Positions 61,701-64,000 of a stretch of DNA of 64,000 nt are shown here, piece after piece. The notes beneath the pieces were generated by a model. The model had not been told where the DNA came from and did not search any database. It was given only the letters and a program-made list of their open reading frames with translations. The translations under genes and the position numbers were made by a program. Where the stretch lies: contig NC_079970.1 of NCBI RefSeq assembly GCF_029852145.1, forward strand, positions 24,184,331 to 24,248,330, given 5' to 3'. Source of the stretch: Microplitis mediator. Lineage: Eukaryota; Arthropoda; Insecta; Hymenoptera; Braconidae. Every line of letters begins with the position of its first letter. Within the stretch, counting starts at the first letter, position 1.

Positions 61701-63922
61701 TGTAGTAAACTTTCTTGAGAAAATGAGTTTAAATTAAGATATACGGAGCGTTCACTTATTGTTGCCTGATTTATGTATCTATATATATTTATATAAATAT
61801 ATAGATACAGATATCAAAGTCCTTTCGTTTAATTTAATTGTATATATTTCCGTTGGTGTGAGATCTTCTCAGAGGATTTGTTTCACTGAAGCGAAGTCAA
61901 GCAAATCGTGACACTTTATTATATACTTTCGTATATATATGTATATTTATATATATACTTATCAAGACACAGAAGTCAGTAGTCATCTTATTAAGAGAGA
62001 AAGCATCAAATTTAAATGATAAAATGGGTATTTAAATTTTCGCTGATGCTAATTTATAACAAATATAAGATTACTGTACATAGACATATATTTTAAATCA
62101 CATCCAATTAAATTTCCAATGATAGTGAGCTAAAAAATGATTTATAATTTACAATAATTTTTTTTTCACCGAAGAAGATTATTAAGATTAAGATATTTCG
62201 CTTACAAGGAAATCGAGTGGTGATAAATAATTTTATTTTAAAAACAAAAAGTAAGAGAAATGTGGCGGTCACGTGACACCTACCGGTTTCGGTCTGATTC
62301 CTGCGATCATGATTCTTGTGCGGTTTGGACAGCCGCTGCAGGGTCGCCTCAAAATCACCGACTACGTCACTCAAGTCCATGGCCGCCGAGTGCTGATGGT
62401 GATGTTGGTAGGCATTGTTACCTCCGGGTCGGCTGGTGAGGTGACCTGACCTCGGTAAGGTCGTTACTCCGTTTGAAATAACATCCCCATGTTCGTTTGA
62501 TATTTTTGACAGCTCGCTCTCCAGTTCGCTGAATGTCGGGCTCACCTGCAGACATTTCAATTTATTTACATATTTATTTGTTTATTTACACGGAAAAAAA
62601 TAAATAGTAAATGCAACATGATGCAGTCTTGGTAAATAAACATGATGAAATCATGTTGCATCCACATGATAATCATGTGGCGGTAACATGAGAAAATCAT
62701 GTGGCAGCAACATGATTTGTCATGTTTCGGCTACATGACAATCATGTTGCGGTAGCATGAGAAAAATCATGTGGCAGGAACATGATTTTCATGTAATAAT
62801 AGCATAAAATTAAGCTGCAACAACTAAATATTTATGCTTCAGAAAAATTATTTATTATCAAGCATCTAGATTTTTTCGGATGTATAATATTGCAAATCAA
62901 AATTGGAGTAATTTATCAAATTAAATCATTAGTAAATGATATTTTTGCTGAAGGGGTTAGTGGTAGTTAGGATTTTCAAAAAATCGATTTTTTTCTTCAT
63001 TGTTGCTTGATAATAAATAATTTTTCTGAAGCATAAATATTTAGTTGTTGCAGCTTAATTTTATGCTATTAAGGTTACATGATAATCATGTTTCGGTTAC
63101 ATGATAATCATGTTGCGGTAACATGAGAAAATCATGTAGCAGCAACATGATTTGTCATGTTTCGGCTACATGATAATCATGTAACCGAAACATGATTGTC
63201 ATGTAGCCGAAACATGACAAATCATGTTGCTGCTACATGATTTTCTCATGTTACCGCAACATGATTATCATGTAACCGAAACATGATTATCATGTAACCG
63301 AAACATGATTATCATGTAATCGAAACATGACAAATCATGTGAATGCAACATGATTTCATCATGTTTATTTACCAAGACTGCATCATGTTGCATTTACTAT
63401 TTATTTTTTTCCGTGTAAAAGGTCAGTTAGATTTTATACAAAACTCAAATTACCAATCCCAGCAAAATTTCCATAGACTGACATTGTCTTCGTCTCTCGC
63501 GTTTTTTACGTCTCTCGATGGTGTTTTTGTCGATGTTTCCGGCAGCAACCGCTTCGCAGTACTCGACAAAGTCCAAGTCAATGTGGTATCCATAAGGACA
63601 ACAAACGCACTTGCTGCCTGAGGTTGATTCAGTGGATCCATAAGCCTGCTTTCCCACTGAAATAAATTTTTAAATTTTATTTCGCTCAATGTAATAAAAT
63701 AAAATGCAATAAAAAATTTAGCCCGGGGTTAACGACCAATGGGGGTGCGTAATAAAGCAAAATATGTTGTAACCATTGGCTAGTGTCCAGCTTAAAATTC
63801 TGGTGTAATAATAATCCGTATGAAAGTTCGTTAGCCGTATAGATGTAGAGTAATTCGCGTACACCGCGAGGAGAAGACGTTGGCTTACACGTCACGGCTG
63901 CCGGTTCTTACTTCTTACCCAT
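51132..63922 (-). CDS. Kank: Kank: KN motif and ankyrin repeat domain protein
   Basis: Nine coding exons, all joined in phase: 63922-63919, 63656-63454, 62545-62284, 55800-55685, 55481-55401, 54745-54518, 54244-52947, 52238-51638 and 51560-51132, giving 3222 nt and 1073 residues. Order: KN motif (about 18-45, CPYGYHIDLDFVEYCEAV), a basic run RRKKRERRR (50-58), coiled coil (about 196-260, with MRELEEQVKAIPMLQ and VLKEEKKKLEK), a long Ser/Thr-rich middle with SKIP (389-392) and SRIP (684-687) motifs, then ankyrin repeats (about 855-1025, NGNTAMHYSVSHGNYDVV and GSSALMCAAEHGHVDIVKLL). The family binds talin through the KN motif and stabilises cortical microtubules around adhesions; Drosophila Kank is known as an EB1 partner. 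Length is within the family range. Transcripts are needed for the 5' end; the domain identity is certain. Confidence 0.93.
51638..52238 (-). CDS. Kank: Kank exon 8, first ankyrin repeats
   Basis: 601 nt, acceptor AATTACAG, donor GTAAGT. Encodes an acidic linker, the conserved EWFKISSIV helix and repeats with DTNGNTAMHYSVSHG and AAGYTPVMLTALV. Plus-strand frames here are shadows. Confidence 0.92.
52360..52391. repeat. AAAT microsatellite
   Basis: About eight AAAT units in a Kank intron. Confidence 0.9.
52421..52494 (-). CDS. Kank: Candidate alternative first exon of Kank (ankyrin-only isoform)
   Basis: ATG at 52494 opens 24 codons (MLQQQYMSIENDMEFRRINS...) that end with CG before the donor GTAATC. 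That is phase 2, which the acceptor at 52238 requires (CG+G, then HEM). The product would be about 367 residues with only the ankyrin part. Reading it as an internal cassette from the nearest AG gives a stop, so a first exon is the better fit. GC-richer DNA lies just upstream. No transcript support. Confidence 0.5.
52540..52860 (-). promoter_or_regulatory. Candidate internal Kank promoter region (P3)
   Basis: GC-richer than the surrounding intron with several CpG (ACGCACGCGCG, GGGCCGCGGAG), directly upstream on the minus strand of the ATG exon at 52494. The 72-codon frame at 52633-52851 lies here and shows no domain. Confidence 0.3.
52947..54244 (-). CDS. Kank: Kank exon 7, disordered middle region
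   Basis: 1298 nt, acceptor TTTTAAAG, donor GTACGT, ending in phase 2. Low-complexity, Ser/Thr/Lys-rich. Contains the SKIP (53963-53974) and SRIP (53078-53089) EB1-type motifs and many short (S/T)xxVG(T/S) repeats. The frames on + at 53016-53414 and 53805-54092 are shadows. Confidence 0.9.
54518..54745 (-). CDS. Kank: Kank exon 6, second half of coiled coil
   Basis: 228 nt, acceptor CTCTGCAG, donor GTAATT. Encodes AQMSVLKEEKKKLEKTVEDF, then a Ser-rich part and two TRD(M/V)G repeats. Confidence 0.9.
55401..55481 (-). CDS. Kank: Kank exon 5, first half of coiled coil
   Basis: 81 nt, too short for a usual ORF listing. Acceptor AAATTGCAG, donor GTATAG. Encodes NIREQMAMSLERMRELEEQ and KAIPMLQ, the family coiled-coil signature. 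Confidence 0.85.
55685..55800 (-). CDS. Kank: Kank exon 4
   Basis: 116 nt, acceptor TTGTCTTTAG, donor GTAAAA. Encodes DGAHIGHAIQHTIHADQTAD and a Gly/Ser-rich piece. It is the common acceptor for exon 3 and for the proposed alternative first exon at 58150, both phase 1. Confidence 0.8.
56434..57409. mobile_element. Outer inverted-repeat element in Kank intron (hosts a nested element)
   Basis: Begins CACGGAAAAAAGAGCAATTG and ends with CAACTGCTCTTTTTTCCGTG, its near reverse complement. The target duplication is unclear. A second element with related ends lies inside it. Confidence 0.65.
56692..57371. mobile_element. 680-bp TA-flanked element filled with GGAATGGTTCC palindromes
   Basis: Ends CACGGAAAGAAAATTATGG and CCATAATTTTCTTTCCGTG; TA on both sides (56690-56691, 57372-57373). 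The inside is a degenerate array of about 20-24 bp units such as ATTATAGGAATAGTTCCTAT, in both halves, around a unique core (56960-57170). The small frames 56705-56899 and 56986-57213 are translations of the repeat. Tc1/mariner-like by target site only. Confidence 0.8.
57410..58086. other. Kank intron, nothing recognised
   Basis: AT-rich, with an AAT microsatellite near 57588-57628 and short TA runs near 57660-57690 and 57770-57800. Confidence 0.5.
58087..58150 (-). CDS. Kank: Candidate alternative first exon of Kank (isoform lacking KN motif)
   Basis: ATG at 58150 opens 21 codons (MGVKNFFMKRLPFCKLKKKK...) plus one base before a strong donor, GTAAGT at 58086. That is phase 1, as exon 4 at 55800 requires, giving Y-H-G-A-H-I-G. 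The encoded start is short and very basic and replaces exons 1-3, so the product would lack the talin-binding KN motif. CpG-bearing DNA lies upstream at 58400-59050. No transcript evidence. Confidence 0.5.
58376..58399. repeat. Poly(A) run
   Basis: About 23 consecutive A on the plus strand, which would read as poly(U) in the Kank sense strand upstream of the alternative exon at 58150. Confidence 0.8.
58400..59050 (-). promoter_or_regulatory. Candidate internal Kank promoter region (P2)
   Basis: CpG-rich compared with the intron (GCCGCCGCGAGACCGCG, GAGAACGCGCCATATG) and upstream, on the minus strand, of the ATG exon at 58150. It could also be part of a spliced 5' UTR. The plus frame at 59047-59268 is hydrophobic low-complexity and not convincing. 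Confidence 0.35.
59435..60427. mobile_element. 993-bp TA-flanked element filled with ACACCGGT repeats
   Basis: Ends CACTGTAAGAAGAGCGGTG and a right end finishing TTTTTTACAGTG; TA at 59433-59434 and 60428-60429. The interior is a tandem array of about 62 bp (and shorter) units containing ACAGAATATTTACACCGGC and GTTATTTTAACACCGG, itself built of short inverted ACACCGGT/ACCGGTGT pieces. It is much more GC-rich than the intron. No transposase. Confidence 0.85.
60430..62107. other. Kank intron, no confirmed gene
   Basis: Two GC-richer patches (about 60590-60960 and 61280-61420) stand out. The first carries a 71-codon minus frame (60741-60956) preceded by an acceptor-like CTGCAG, but its phase against exon 3 meets a stop at once, so I do not call it an exon. 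These may be regulatory DNA. Confidence 0.4.
61669..61694. repeat. TA microsatellite
   Basis: About 13 TA units, followed by further TA-rich palindromic sequence to about 61810. Confidence 0.9.
62284..62545 (-). CDS. Kank: Kank exon 3
   Basis: Acceptor GTCTGCAG, donor GTAGGT, ending in phase 1. Encodes a region starting VSPTFSELESELSKI with a histidine-rich patch (HHHQHS) and an acidic segment MDLSDVVGDFEATLQRL. The phase fits exon 4 at 55800. Confidence 0.8.
62589..63415. mobile_element. 827-bp TA-flanked element filled with AACATGATNNTCATGTT palindromes
   Basis: Ends CACGGAAAAAAATAAATAG and the exact reverse complement; TA at 62587-62588 and 63416-63417. The arms contain many units such as AACATGATTATCATGT with linkers TGCGGT or TTCGGT. 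The core (62805-63065) is a second inverted repeat: AAGCTGCAACAACTAAATAT against ATATTTAGTTGTTGCAGCTT around a unique middle. It lies in the intron between the KN exon and exon 3 of Kank. No transposase. Confidence 0.85.
63454..63656 (-). CDS. Kank: Kank exon 2, KN motif
   Basis: Acceptor TTTATTTCAG, donor GTAATT. Encodes the talin-binding KN motif with the family's YGYxxDLDF core, then a lysine/arginine-rich stretch. Frames at 63450-63689 and + 63343-63621 overlap it in other frames and are shadows. Confidence 0.9.
63919..63922 (-). CDS. Kank: Kank coding exon 1 (start codon, 4 coding bases)
   Basis: AAGATGG followed by the donor GTAAGA. A is at -3 and G at +4, a good start context. The phase-1 end joins exactly to the phase of exon 2 (TG GGA AAG), giving M-V-G-K. 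The intron would be 262 bp. This is the only upstream ATG plus donor that I could fit to the phase within the window, but a start beyond the window is possible. Confidence 0.5.
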
Positions 63923-64000
63923 CTTATTTGTTCTTTTACTGGCATTATAATTCTTTTATGTCATACCAAAATCCCTCAACCGAAAATAATTTATTTCAAA

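Noticed and set aside
63686..63895. 69-codon minus frame upstream of the KN exon
   Set aside because: It falls in the proposed first intron, has no domain, and is out of phase with exon 2.

Overview
The window looks like nuclear DNA of an arthropod, most likely an insect. It is very AT-rich, has spliced genes with short GT-AG introns, is full of palindromic DNA transposons, and carries a tandem family of MATH-BTB (SPOP-like) genes beside a clear Kank gene. My best guess is a parasitoid wasp such as a braconid, because MATH-BTB expansions and this transposon load fit; this is inference, not a match to a named genome.

Layout. (1) Bases 1-15483 are a 174-bp satellite, about 82 monomers, interrupted once by a 1163-bp inverted-terminal-repeat element (6836-7998). 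(2) Bases 15484-18343 are a foldback element with a smaller palindromic element nested inside it. It separates two unrelated satellites. (3) Bases 18344-35340 are a 70-bp satellite, about 243 monomers. Both satellites show higher-order repeats (17/19/36-mers in the first, 34- and 52-monomer offsets in the second). (4) Bases 36150-48967 are a minus-strand tandem cluster of MATH-BTB genes: four with intact reading frames (B-E), one multiply broken pseudogene (A), and one unit whose flanks survive without a coding region. Two transposon insertions in pseudogene A can be read to the base because the target duplications and the interrupted reading frame are both visible; one is a 2490-bp nearly perfect palindrome. 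(5) Bases 51132-63922 are one minus-strand gene, Kank, for which nine coding exons can be joined with consistent phases into 1073 residues: KN motif, coiled coil, a long disordered middle with two SxIP motifs, and C-terminal ankyrin repeats. Two further ATG-bearing exons inside its introns have splice phases that match the next exon, suggesting shorter isoforms without the KN motif, or with ankyrin repeats only. The large Kank intron holds several TA-flanked elements, each filled with its own short palindromic repeat.

How the genes work. The MATH-BTB proteins would be substrate adaptors for CUL3 ubiquitin ligases. Kank proteins link talin at integrin adhesions with microtubule plus ends. No functional link between the two loci is evident. 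No RNA gene, CRISPR array or bacterial feature was seen. Exon boundaries are from my own reading of splice sites and have no transcript support.
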